Under the pieces are notes generated by a model, which was given only the letters and a program-made list of their open reading frames with translations, ran no database searches and was not told where the DNA came from. Positions 1 to 5,356 of a DNA stretch of 5,356 bases are shown here, in pieces. A program made the translations under genes and the position numbers. The DNA comes from Micavibrio sp. UBA6139. GTDB lineage: Bacteria > Pseudomonadota > Alphaproteobacteria > Micavibrionales > Micavibrionaceae. The stretch covers positions 490 through 5,845 of the forward strand of contig DIVF01000043.1 of assembly GCA_002423285.1 (NCBI GenBank), in the 5' to 3' direction. The first letter of the stretch is position 1. Each line of letters begins with the position of its first letter.

Positions 1-449
1 GCCGAGAGCAAGCGTTTTACAACACCCCCATCCAATGTTTGCAAACCATCATCGGCGGCAGGTTTTCCCCAATCGAGGAGATAGACATCAAACCCCTGCC
101 CCGCCATCCACCGGACGAAGGAACGCTGCGGCAGTAAATCCAGAATTTCAGAACCATTAATCATGGATGGAATGAGAAGAATTGTTCCGGCATCCTTCGC
201 ATCACCCACGCGGGGACAGAAAAACAATGTACTGGTCCCCTCGCTCCACACAACCTCAAGGGGTGCGGAATCGCGGGAGTATTCATGGGCCTGATATTTA
301 CGGATTCCATGCAACATCCGTTCAATCGATTCTTTGTGCAGAGCAACGAGATCTTCCCCAGCTTCTGGCCCAACCATGCCCATCGCCGCCCCCAGATAAA
401 CGGAAAGCGGCCTTGGCGCTGATCTTTGTCGTGTATTTTGTGTGGTCAT
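1..449 (-). CDS. phaC: PHA synthase / PhaC-like alpha-beta hydrolase, N-terminal part (truncated by window edge)
   Basis: Reading the minus strand from the ATG at 449 gives 149 open codons that run off the left edge. PHA synthases polymerise hydroxyacyl-CoA thioesters into storage polyester at granule surfaces in the cytoplasm. The visible part shows a basic N-terminus with RPLSVYLG (residues 13-20), then the conserved beta-strand block LLIPSMINGSEILDLLP (91-107), FVRWMAGQGFDVYLLDWGKP (111-130) and LQTLDGGVV (136-144). These match the family signature in which 'iNxxxilDL.p..S.v..l...G.dVyliDWG.P' precedes the lipase-like box. Only about 90 residues precede this block, nearer to the short class III-type synthases than to class I enzymes. 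The catalytic Cys-Asp-His triad lies outside the window, so activity cannot be judged. It is divergent from phaR, which supports the role. No Shine-Dalgarno sequence precedes the ATG. A downstream ATG at codon 23 would remove the RPLSVYLG segment and is less likely. A related non-polymerising hydrolase remains possible. Confidence 0.85.
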   Translation of the reverse strand, partial: MTTQNTRQRSAPRPLSVYLGAAMGMVGPEAGEDLVALHKESIERMLHGIRKYQAHEYSRDSAPLEVVWSEGTSTLFFCPRVGDAKDAGTILLIPSMINGSEILDLLPQRSFVRWMAGQGFDVYLLDWGKPAADDGLQTLDGGVVKRLLS

Positions 450-458
450 GTCACTGTA

Positions 459-487
459 ATCATAGCGCGATATTATGTTTATGAAAA
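459..487 (-). promoter_or_regulatory. Candidate sigma-70-type promoter of phaC
   Basis: On the minus strand, TTTTCA (487-482; four of six matches to TTGACA) is followed after exactly 17 bases by TATGAT (464-459; five of six matches to TATAAT). Transcription would be expected to begin around 452-453, only a few bases before the phaC ATG at 449. This agrees with the lack of a Shine-Dalgarno sequence and implies a leaderless or nearly leaderless message. The call rests on the motif match alone. Confidence 0.45.
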
Positions 488-488
488 C

Positions 489-501
489 GCCCTATATGGG
501 C
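489..501. promoter_or_regulatory. Short dyad in the phaC-phaR intergenic region
   Basis: GCCC (489-492) and GGGC (498-501) form inverted arms around TATAT. They are flanked by AAAA (484-487) and TTTT (502-505), which would also pair if C488 bulges out. The dyad sits directly upstream of the candidate phaC -35 hexamer. It may be a protein-binding site or a weak hairpin; the four-base core could also be chance. Confidence 0.3.
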
Positions 502-510
502 TTTTAACGC

Positions 511-525
511 TGCACAAACTGTGCA
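511..525. promoter_or_regulatory. Candidate operator, TGCACA-N3-TGTGCA, probable PhaR autoregulatory site
   Basis: TGCACA (511-516) and TGTGCA (520-525) are perfect six-base inverted repeats separated by AAC. PhaR proteins of other alphaproteobacteria bind TGC-rich dyads in PHA promoters, and this is a TGC/GCA-armed dyad between phaC and phaR. It overlaps CATAAT (524-529), a plausible phaR -10 hexamer with only a poor -35 upstream, so binding could block phaR transcription. Binding by PhaR is inferred from position and motif character. Confidence 0.5.
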
Positions 526-577
526 TAATACGCATGAGTTTACCCATTCATATCTGGCACTTAAAGACAACAAAAAC

Positions 578-585
578 AGGAAGAG
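578..585 (+). promoter_or_regulatory. Ribosome binding site deciding the phaR start
   Basis: AGGAAGAG ends five bases before the GTG at 591. No comparable purine-rich sequence precedes the other in-frame upstream starts, for example the ATG at 534, so it fixes translation at the GTG. Confidence 0.7.
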
Positions 586-590
586 TAGCT

Positions 591-1079
591 GTGAGCAAGG
601 AACGTTCAGACAAGCCTACCGTGATTAAAAAATATGCGAACCGTCGTCTCTATGACACCGGCCGCAGCAGCTATGTCACGCTCGATGACCTTTGCACGAT
701 GGTAAAGGAAGGCCGCGACTTTGTTGTTTATGACGCGAAATCGGGCGAAGATCTGACACGCTCTGTCCTCACCCAGATCATCGTTGAACAAGAAGGCAAA
801 GACGGCCAGCAAAATCTGCTGCCAATCAACTTCCTGCGTCAATTGATTGGTTTTTACGGCGACAATGTTCAGTCCATGGTTCCAAACTACCTGGAACAGA
901 CGATGGAACATTTCACCAAGAACCAGGCACAGTTCAAAGACATGTTCACCGTAACATCGCTGGAAGAAATGAGCCGCCAGAACATGGCGATGTTCGAAAA
1001 CGCCATGCGCACCGCATGGGCCCCGTTCACCAACGCCATGGGCACGACGAAAAAGCCGGGCGGCAAGGACGAAGAATAG
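591..1079 (+). CDS. phaR: PhaR, polyhydroxyalkanoate synthesis repressor
   Basis: The 162-residue product is a typical PhaR, a DNA-binding repressor that also binds PHA. It represses PHA genes such as phasin genes and usually itself, and is released when granules accumulate. The N-terminal PHB/PHA accumulation regulator DNA-binding domain covers about residues 10-68, with the hallmark IKKYANRRLYDT (12-23) followed by SYVTLDDL (27-34) and VYDAKSGEDLTRSVLTQII (46-64). The second PHB-accumulation domain covers about 75-112, from NLLPINFLRQLIGFYG through MVPNYLEQTM. The C-terminal 50 residues, with EMSRQNMAMFENAM and a charged GGKDEE end, resemble the amphipathic tail common in this family. The GTG start is chosen for its well-spaced ribosome binding site and because the conserved domain begins nine codons later. 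An extension back to 534 or 426 would add unconserved residues overlapping the control region. Length is normal for the family and the gene is divergent from phaC, as expected for a PHA locus. Confidence 0.95.
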   Translation: MSKERSDKPTVIKKYANRRLYDTGRSSYVTLDDLCTMVKEGRDFVVYDAKSGEDLTRSVLTQIIVEQEGKDGQQNLLPINFLRQLIGFYGDNVQSMVPNYLEQTMEHFTKNQAQFKDMFTVTSLEEMSRQNMAMFENAMRTAWAPFTNAMGTTKKPGGKDEE

Positions 1080-1102
1080 TATTCTTCTCCGTTCAGAATT
1101 TT

Positions 1103-1127
1103 AAAGGGGGCCTTGGCCCCCTTTTTT
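1103..1127. terminator. Rho-independent terminator, bidirectional, between phaR and the EAL gene
   Basis: AAAGGGGGC (1103-1111) pairs with GCCCCCTTT (1116-1124) around the tetraloop CTTG, followed by TTTTTT at 1122-1127 on the plus strand. It begins 23 bases after the phaR stop. On the minus strand the same hairpin lies just past the EAL-gene stop codon (1129-1131), followed there by a weaker TTTAAAATT tail. It therefore probably ends transcription from both convergent genes, more efficiently for phaR. Confidence 0.9.
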
Positions 1128-1128
1128 A

Positions 1129-2892
1129 TTATGCTTCTGATGTGTAATCGAAGTGCTGCAAGGCAGCGGCATCACGGCTTTCCTCGCGCGTGGTAATCAA
1201 TTTGCGCTGATGGTGATCCTTTGGCAGCCAGACACGTTCCACGCTGGGGAAACCAAAGGCGTAGCCTTGGATATGGTTGATGCCATCTTCGGCCAGCATA
1301 CGGGCTTCGGTCATGGTTTCAGCACCTTCGCCCACTGTTTCAATATCAACACCATTGGCCAAGGCTTGCAGCGTTTTTACAAACAGGTGGTTTTCCTTCT
1401 CACCAATATTACGGATGAAGGTTTTATCGATTTTGACGATATCGATATCAAGCTGTTTCAATTGTGCGAACGCCGTATAACCCGACCCGAAATCATCCAA
1501 GGCGACACGGCAACCCAAATCGCGCAGTGTGCGAACGATGCGGATTGTTTTTGACATGTCATACATGGCGGCACTTTCGGTGATCTCAATAATCAGACGC
1601 TTTGCCATTTGCGGGTGATCGCGCAGGGCCGCGACAAGACCACGCAACCAATCAGGATCACTGAGTGTCAAATTCGATACGTTGACCGATAATTCCAATG
1701 ACGGAAACATCGAGAGTTCATGAATGGCCATGCGCAGCGCATAACGGTCAACAAGGCGTGTCAGCCCCAGTTTTTCAATGGCCGGAATAAATTCACCTGC
1801 CGAATGCACCTTGCCCTGTTCATCAATGAACCGGATCAGGCTTTCGTGGAAGGATACTTCGTTTGTCTGGCTGTGAACCACCGGCTGGAAAGCCAGCTTG
1901 ACACGGTTATCTTTCAGGGCGCGCATAAAGGCATCGCCAGATTGCAACAGGCCGCGCGTTTCCGCACCCTCGCCCGCGATTTCATTATAGGATACAAAAC
2001 GTCCACGCCCACGTTCCTTTGCCGCATGCATTGCCATTTCGGCCTTGGCCAGAAAATCGCCGGGTGCTTTTGTTTTCGGACGCACCAGCATCCCGCCCAC
2101 GGAAATGCCAACACCAATGGGTCCGCGAGAGGTGCGTAGCGGCGTTTCATAGAACGCATTCAAAATATAATGTGCAACCGATGCCATTTCAGCATGGGGC
2201 GCTTCACGGAAGAACATGGCAAACACATCACCGTCAATCCGCGCAATAAAGCCACGATCCGCAATCATTTGCTGCAAACGGTGACCCGTTTTTTCGATCA
2301 GTTCGTCGGTGAATTGCGACCCGAAGGCCTCGTTAAACATAGCCACACGGTCAATACCAACCACCAGCAAATAGCCCGCCAGTTGGATATCCTTTGTACC
2401 CTCGCCCCATTCTTCCATCTTGCTGATCAGGGCATGGCGGCCATCGCGCATATGGGACATCGTTCCTTGTGTCGCATAGGACAGGCGTTCGCTGCCCTGC
2501 TGGGCTGAATTTGGTTTCATGCTGTTCAGCAATTGTTTGTGATCAACAATCCGCAAAAATCCGCACAGCGTTTTTTCACCCGTTTCCGGGTCGTATTGAA
2601 TAGAACCTGATTCTTGAATATCCACCTGCAACCCGTTGGCACGGCGCACGCGGTAGGATGTCAGAAAGAACGCGTTATGCACCACGGCCAGACGTTGCGG
2701 CACGTCCTGCGGGTTGATGATTTTCATGAAATGAGCTGCAGTTTGCGGGCGTTGGCTGTCTTCGATCCCGAGCAAGCCGTTCAGATCACCCTGCCATTCC
2801 AGCCGGTCCTGATCAATGTGCCACATATAAGCAATGAGCCCAGTATCCGACAGGGCATGGGACAGATGGTTGATCCAGTTTTGTGTACTCAT
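1129..2892 (-). CDS. PAS / degenerate GGDEF / EAL protein, probable cyclic-di-GMP phosphodiesterase
   Basis: The 587-residue product has three regions and no visible membrane segment or signal peptide, so it is probably cytoplasmic. A PAS-like sensor fold spans about residues 13-118 (AYMWHIDQDRLEWQGDL near 21-37; GSIQYDPETGEKTLCGFLRI near 96-115). A GGDEF-like domain spans about 164-303, but the signature is DGDVF (220-224), the metal-binding Asp is replaced by Gly179, and no RxxD inhibitory site stands five residues upstream. It should not make cyclic-di-GMP. The EAL domain (about 318-573) keeps the residues expected for hydrolysis: Glu350 in HESLIR, Asn404 in SVNVS, Glu436 in IIEITES, Asp466-Asp467 in DDFGSGY, Lys487 in IVKIDKTF, Glu522 in GEGAET and Gln542 in QGYAFG. 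It is therefore probably a phosphodiesterase converting cyclic-di-GMP to pGpG, gated by PAS and the dead GGDEF domain. The ATG at 2892 follows TAAGG by 11 bases; a TTG at 2898 would add two residues with five-base spacing. The ligand is unknown. Confidence 0.9.
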   Translation of the reverse strand: MSTQNWINHLSHALSDTGLIAYMWHIDQDRLEWQGDLNGLLGIEDSQRPQTAAHFMKIINPQDVPQRLAVVHNAFFLTSYRVRRANGLQVDIQESGSIQYDPETGEKTLCGFLRIVDHKQLLNSMKPNSAQQGSERLSYATQGTMSHMRDGRHALISKMEEWGEGTKDIQLAGYLLVVGIDRVAMFNEAFGSQFTDELIEKTGHRLQQMIADRGFIARIDGDVFAMFFREAPHAEMASVAHYILNAFYETPLRTSRGPIGVGISVGGMLVRPKTKAPGDFLAKAEMAMHAAKERGRGRFVSYNEIAGEGAETRGLLQSGDAFMRALKDNRVKLAFQPVVHSQTNEVSFHESLIRFIDEQGKVHSAGEFIPAIEKLGLTRLVDRYALRMAIHELSMFPSLELSVNVSNLTLSDPDWLRGLVAALRDHPQMAKRLIIEITESAAMYDMSKTIRIVRTLRDLGCRVALDDFGSGYTAFAQLKQLDIDIVKIDKTFIRNIGEKENHLFVKTLQALANGVDIETVGEGAETMTEARMLAEDGINHIQGYAFGFPSVERVWLPKDHHQRKLITTREESRDAAALQHFDYTSEA

Positions 2893-2903
2893 CCGCAAAA
2901 TAA

Positions 2904-2908
2904 CCTTA
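2904..2908 (-). promoter_or_regulatory. Ribosome binding site of the EAL gene
   Basis: TAAGG on the minus strand lies 11 bases before the ATG at 2892 and five before an in-frame TTG at 2898. AAGG pairs with the distal part of the anti-Shine-Dalgarno sequence, which favours the longer spacing and hence the ATG. The TTG cannot be excluded. Confidence 0.45.
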
Positions 2909-2919
2909 CGCGTTCAATA

Positions 2920-2961
2920 GGATAATTCCTGTGACCATCATCGTCGGAAATGGTTAATTCC
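2920..2961. repeat. Direct repeat GGWTAATTCC, two copies 32 bp apart, upstream of the EAL gene
   Basis: GGATAATTCC (2920-2929) and GGTTAATTCC (2952-2961) match at nine of ten bases in the same orientation. Start-to-start distance is 32 bases, about three helical turns, so they could present two binding sites on the same DNA face. Both lie between the candidate promoter and the EAL start codon. Chance similarity in AT-rich DNA is possible. Confidence 0.3.
2950..2957 (-). promoter_or_regulatory. CtrA-like half-site TTAACCAT upstream of the EAL gene
   Basis: The minus strand reads TTAACCAT, an exact match to the half-site motif of the alphaproteobacterial response regulator CtrA. A second near-match, GTAACCAT (seven of eight), lies 52 bases upstream at 3009-3002. 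CtrA often controls motility and cyclic-di-GMP genes in this class, so the context is sensible. An eight-base match alone is weak evidence, and no ctrA gene is in the window. Confidence 0.35.
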
Positions 2962-2994
2962 GCGCAAAGATCACACCCCCTATATCCAGAGTAA

Positions 2995-3037
2995 TATGCA
3001 AATGGTTACCATCCGATTTACAATTTTAATAAAATTT
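2995..3037 (-). promoter_or_regulatory. Candidate promoter of the EAL gene with UP-like AT-rich element
   Basis: On the minus strand TTGTAA (3023-3018; four of six to TTGACA) is followed after 17 bases by TGCATA (3000-2995), a weak -10. CATATT or TATTAC just downstream would give longer spacing. An AT-only stretch (3037-3022) containing the dyad AATTTTA-A-TAAAATT touches the -35 and could serve as an UP element. The spacer contains a second dyad, ATGGT-T-ACCAT (3002-3012), placed where a regulator could interfere. Transcription would start near 2988, giving a leader of about 95 bases. Confidence 0.35.
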
Positions 3038-3057
3038 GAAATAAATTCGCGGTAATT

Positions 3058-3090
3058 AAAAAAGGCACCGGATCGCTCCGGCGCCTTTTT
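3058..3090 (-). terminator. Rho-independent terminator of the coiled-coil gene
   Basis: Plus-strand arms GGCACCGGA (3064-3072) and TCCGGCGCC (3077-3085) surround TCGC, flanked by AAAAAA (3058-3063) and TTTTT (3086-3090). The one imperfect pair is A3067/C3082: a mismatch in plus-strand RNA but a G-U wobble in minus-strand RNA. The minus-strand hairpin is thus complete and ends in a run of U, starting about 24 bases beyond the coiled-coil gene stop (3115-3117). This separates that gene from the EAL gene downstream. Confidence 0.9.
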
Positions 3091-3114
3091 AATTTTCTTT
3101 GATAAATCAGCGTA

Positions 3115-5356
3115 TTAGCGTGAAGCCGATTTCGACTGCAATGCGGCGACCACACGGTCACGGGCATCCATCGCCAAGTCCATGGACTCAGGGGATGCTT
3201 CGTGGGCGATGGTGGTAAAGATGCCGTTGCGGCTTTCAAAAGCCAGCGCAGCCGATGCCCCCGCCCCGTTTTCATCGACGCAGGCGATTTCATAGGCAGA
3301 CAGACGGTTGGCCCCGCTGCCTTCTTCCAGTGCCGGGATGGCGGCAAACTGGCCAGTGCAACGTGATTTGGTCTTGTTCAGATATTCGGTGACGTACGCA
3401 TCATATTGCGCCGAAGATTGAATGGATTTCTGTTCAGATGTACCGAAGATGCCATTTGTTTCCCAGCGATACGCCACGCGCCCCGTATCACCCGATGTGC
3501 TTATTGGTTGAATTGCACCTGTGACCTGAACCCCAGCCTGTTGCAGCAGTTTTTCGAGATCACCCGGTTTCATCATTTTCAGGTTCGATGGCACAGCTGC
3601 CGCCGTCATCGCAGCCACGGGTGCTGCGGCCATGGCCGCCACTGAAGGAGCAGATGATTCCTGAATGGCCTGCGCGCTGACCGGAACCGGGTTACCAATA
3701 GCAACACGGCCATAATCTGCTGCCGCAACCTCAACCGATCTTACGACCTGATTGGGGCGTGGTGCCATGCGTGTTGCACCTGTGGCATTGCCACCGGCAG
3801 CAGGATTGATTTGCGACAATTGCGCAGCCATGCCGCTTTTCTCGCTTTGCAGATTACCCACCTGCCCGTTCAGGCTGGCGACTTCCTGTTTCAACGCATC
3901 AATGATGTTTGATTGTTCGGATGACGCAACACGGGCCTTCTCCATATCAGTCATGGATTTACGCAACGACGCCACTTCTGCATTCGCGGCATTCAGTTTT
4001 GCTTCCATATCCTTGATATTGGATTCGTAGGTGGCGACTTTTTGCTTTTCTGCACCGGCCTGTTGCCCGGTTTGTTGCAGGGCTGTGCGTGCCGTGGCCA
4101 GATCCTGTTCCAGCGTTGCAATGCGCGCCTTCTCAGCCTCCGCCTTTTCCAGCGACGCCTTTACAGTCAGCAATTCCTGATTGGCAACGGTCAGGCGTTG
4201 TTCATAGGCCGCGATTTTTGCTTTTTCCGCGTCGGATTGTTCCGCCGTGGTTTTTTGCAAAGCGACCTTCGCAGCCGTCAGTTCCTGTTCAGTGGTTTTG
4301 ATGCGGTCTTCATAGGTGGCCAGTTTCAGCTTTTCTGCTTCGGATGATTGCAGGGCCGTTTTGGCAACGCCCAAGTCTTTCTCATAGGTTTTGATTGCCT
4401 TTTCGTACGAGGCAATCTTTTCCTTGGTCGCAGCGGAATCCTGAGCCGACAGCTTCGCCATCTTCAGCTGTTGTTCCAATTCGCTGGCACGGGTTTCCGC
4501 CGCGCTAATTTTTTGCGATTCGGTGGAAATACGGGCTTCCAGATCCTTCACGCGCTGTTCATAGGCGGCAATTTGCTTGCTGTCTTCCGGCGATTGTTTG
4601 CCCGCCATCTGTTTGGCCTGGTTCAATTCTTCTTCCAGGTTGATCAGCTTGGCAATTTGTTGCTTTTCAGCAATTTTCGGGTCGAACAGCATGTATTCGA
4701 GGTCTTTTTTCTCAACCGCACATTTCGCACGTTCTTGTTCCAGCGTGGAACCAAGACGACGGATTTCGAGTTCAGCTTCGTTGAAGCGGCGTGTGGCCTG
4801 TTCCAGATTCCAGTTATCGGAGGAGATTTTGACGCGGCCATCGGCATCGGCGTTTTTCAGACTGGCCAGTTCATTGGACAGACGATCACGTTCTGTCTTG
4901 ACCATCGCCAGTTGATCTTCCATGGCTTTCATCTTGCTGATGGTGGCCACGCCCACTTTCATATTCTCAACGGAGGTCGCATCACCAACGCGCGAACCAG
5001 ACAGGGCCGATTTCATGCCTTCGTTTTCAGATTGCAGGCGCGCGATTTGATCCTTCAGACCCGCCACTTGAATTTCGGCGTCTCCAGCGCGTTTTTCCAG
5101 CGCGGCCACGTTTTCAGATGGGCCTTTAGAAATGATCTCACCCGCTGGTTTTGATTCCAGCAAAGCCAGTTTTTGTTGTTGCGCCTGCAGGTCGATTTTC
5201 AGGCGGGTATTTTCCTCGCGCAGCGCGGTCATCGCCGCATCAACGCCAAGATCATTGGTTTTGCTTTCCGCACTGACTTTCAAGCGCAGGTTTTCTTCCT
5301 TCAATGCAGATAATTCCGATTTCAGGGATGAAGCCTGTGCCGTTTGCGCCATATCA
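3115..5356 (-). CDS. Large coiled-coil protein of unknown function with a C-terminal Cys-containing domain (5' end outside window)
   Basis: I do not recognise this family. The frame is open to the right edge; the first in-window ATG (5352) is preceded by an in-frame GAT codon with no stop, so the true N-terminus, and any signal peptide or membrane anchor, probably lies beyond the window. Residues are counted from that ATG (745 visible). Residues 1-515 are heptad-rich coiled coil with patterns such as LKEENLRLK (17-25) and LREENTRLK (44-52), interrupted by MLFDPKIAEKQQI (221-233), a likely conserved hinge. Residues 258-480 hold degenerate repeats with consensus EKxKIAxYE. Residues 516-592 form an Ala/Pro/Ser/Asn-rich linker. 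Residues 593-745 look globular, with VAYRWETNGIFG (626-637), SRCTGQFAAIP (663-673), YEIACVDENG (687-696) and FESRNGIFTTIAHEA (705-719). Cys665 and Cys691 could form a disulfide if exported. Chance antisense frames are long here because coding is repetitive. A structural or envelope-spanning role is possible but unproven. Confidence 0.85.
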   Translation of the reverse strand, partial: DMAQTAQASSLKSELSALKEENLRLKVSAESKTNDLGVDAAMTALREENTRLKIDLQAQQQKLALLESKPAGEIISKGPSENVAALEKRAGDAEIQVAGLKDQIARLQSENEGMKSALSGSRVGDATSVENMKVGVATISKMKAMEDQLAMVKTERDRLSNELASLKNADADGRVKISSDNWNLEQATRRFNEAELEIRRLGSTLEQERAKCAVEKKDLEYMLFDPKIAEKQQIAKLINLEEELNQAKQMAGKQSPEDSKQIAAYEQRVKDLEARISTESQKISAAETRASELEQQLKMAKLSAQDSAATKEKIASYEKAIKTYEKDLGVAKTALQSSEAEKLKLATYEDRIKTTEQELTAAKVALQKTTAEQSDAEKAKIAAYEQRLTVANQELLTVKASLEKAEAEKARIATLEQDLATARTALQQTGQQAGAEKQKVATYESNIKDMEAKLNAANAEVASLRKSMTDMEKARVASSEQSNIIDALKQEVASLNGQVGNLQSEKSGMAAQLSQINPAAGGNATGATRMAPRPNQVVRSVEVAAADYGRVAIGNPVPVSAQAIQESSAPSVAAMAAAPVAAMTAAAVPSNLKMMKPGDLEKLLQQAGVQVTGAIQPISTSGDTGRVAYRWETNGIFGTSEQKSIQSSAQYDAYVTEYLNKTKSRCTGQFAAIPALEEGSGANRLSAYEIACVDENGAGASAALAFESRNGIFTTIAHEASPESMDLAMDARDRVVAALQSKSASR
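3913..4581 (-). repeat. Degenerate tandem repeats inside the coiled coil, consensus EKxKIAxYE
   Basis: Counting residues from the ATG at 5352, the motif recurs as SKQIAAYE (258-265), KEKIASYE (310-317), EKLKLATYE (340-348), EKAKIAAYE (376-384), EKARIATLE (407-415), EKQKVATYE (435-443) and EKARVASSE (471-479). Distances between the aligned Tyr (or Leu/Ser) positions are 52, 31, 36, 31, 28 and 36 residues. Each unit continues with an IKxxExxLxxAKxALQ-like helix. Unit lengths vary and nucleotide identity is only partial, so this is an old internal duplication in coding sequence rather than a recent DNA repeat. Confidence 0.75.

Noticed and set aside
182..484. 100-codon open frame on the plus strand opposite phaC
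   Set aside because: The opposite strand carries a recognisable PhaC N-terminus. This product shows no domain and ends inside the control region.
481..507. Eight-codon mini-ORF upstream of phaR (ATG at 481, TAA at 505)
   Set aside because: No ribosome binding site precedes it, it is very short, and it coincides with a dyad. Chance is the simplest explanation.
426..590. Longer upstream version of phaR starting at 426 or 534
   Set aside because: It would run through the phaC start, promoter and dyads, has no good ribosome binding site, and adds residues unlike the family. The GTG at 591 is better supported.
1153..1554. 133-codon plus-strand frame opposite the EAL domain
   Set aside because: It is a shadow of an unmistakable EAL domain; the product has no independent features.
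1618..2400. Active diguanylate cyclase activity from the GGDEF region
   Set aside because: The signature is DGDVF, with loss of the Glu and of the metal-binding Asp, so synthesis of cyclic-di-GMP is not expected.
3018..3347. 109-codon open frame on the minus strand overlapping the coiled-coil gene 3' end
   Set aside because: It overlaps the conserved C-terminal domain in another frame and reads through the strong terminator.
3913..4581. Possible CRISPR or mobile repeat array suggested by recurring TTCATAGG-like stretches
   Set aside because: The repeats are imperfect, irregularly spaced and in frame with a coiled-coil protein motif. They are protein-level repeats.
4348..5154. 268-codon open frame on the plus strand opposite the coiled-coil gene
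   Set aside because: It is antisense to a clearly coding, heptad-patterned frame. Its product is rich in Phe, Leu, Gly and Arg, as expected from reverse-reading Glu/Lys/Ala/Gln codons, and has no recognisable domain.

Overview
The window looks like chromosomal DNA from an alphaproteobacterium, probably a Rhodospirillales- or Micavibrio-like lineage. The main evidence is a clear PhaR-type polyhydroxyalkanoate (PHA) regulator, which is typical of that class, divergent from the start of a PHA synthase gene. Base composition looks roughly balanced by eye. A TTAACCAT motif (the CtrA half-site of many alphaproteobacteria) in one upstream region is compatible with this. The exact taxon cannot be fixed from the sequence alone.

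Layout. (1) 1-449, minus strand: N-terminal 149 codons of a PHA synthase / alpha-beta hydrolase (PhaC-like), cut by the left edge before its catalytic residues. (2) 450-590: divergent control region with a candidate phaC promoter, two short dyads and the phaR ribosome binding site. (3) 591-1079, plus strand: phaR, starting at GTG. (4) 1103-1127: strong hairpin shared as a bidirectional terminator by two convergent genes. (5) 1129-2892, minus strand: a PAS / degenerate-GGDEF / EAL protein, predicted to be a sensor-controlled cyclic-di-GMP phosphodiesterase. (6) 2893-3114: AT-rich intergenic region holding the candidate promoter of the EAL gene, a CtrA-like half-site and the terminator of the next gene. 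(7) 3115-5356, minus strand: a large coiled-coil protein of unknown function that runs off the right edge. It has six to seven degenerate repeats, an Ala/Pro-rich linker and a compact C-terminal domain with two cysteines.

How the genes fit together. phaC and phaR form a recognisable unit: a synthase-type enzyme makes carbon-storage polymer, and PhaR represses PHA genes, probably including itself, until polymer granules titrate it. The EAL gene and the coiled-coil gene lie on the same strand, but a strong terminator after the coiled-coil gene and 222 bases of upstream DNA suggest separate transcription. No mobile element, RNA gene or CRISPR array is visible. The least explained object is the coiled-coil protein; the rest is ordinary core-genome material with some regulatory details worth checking.
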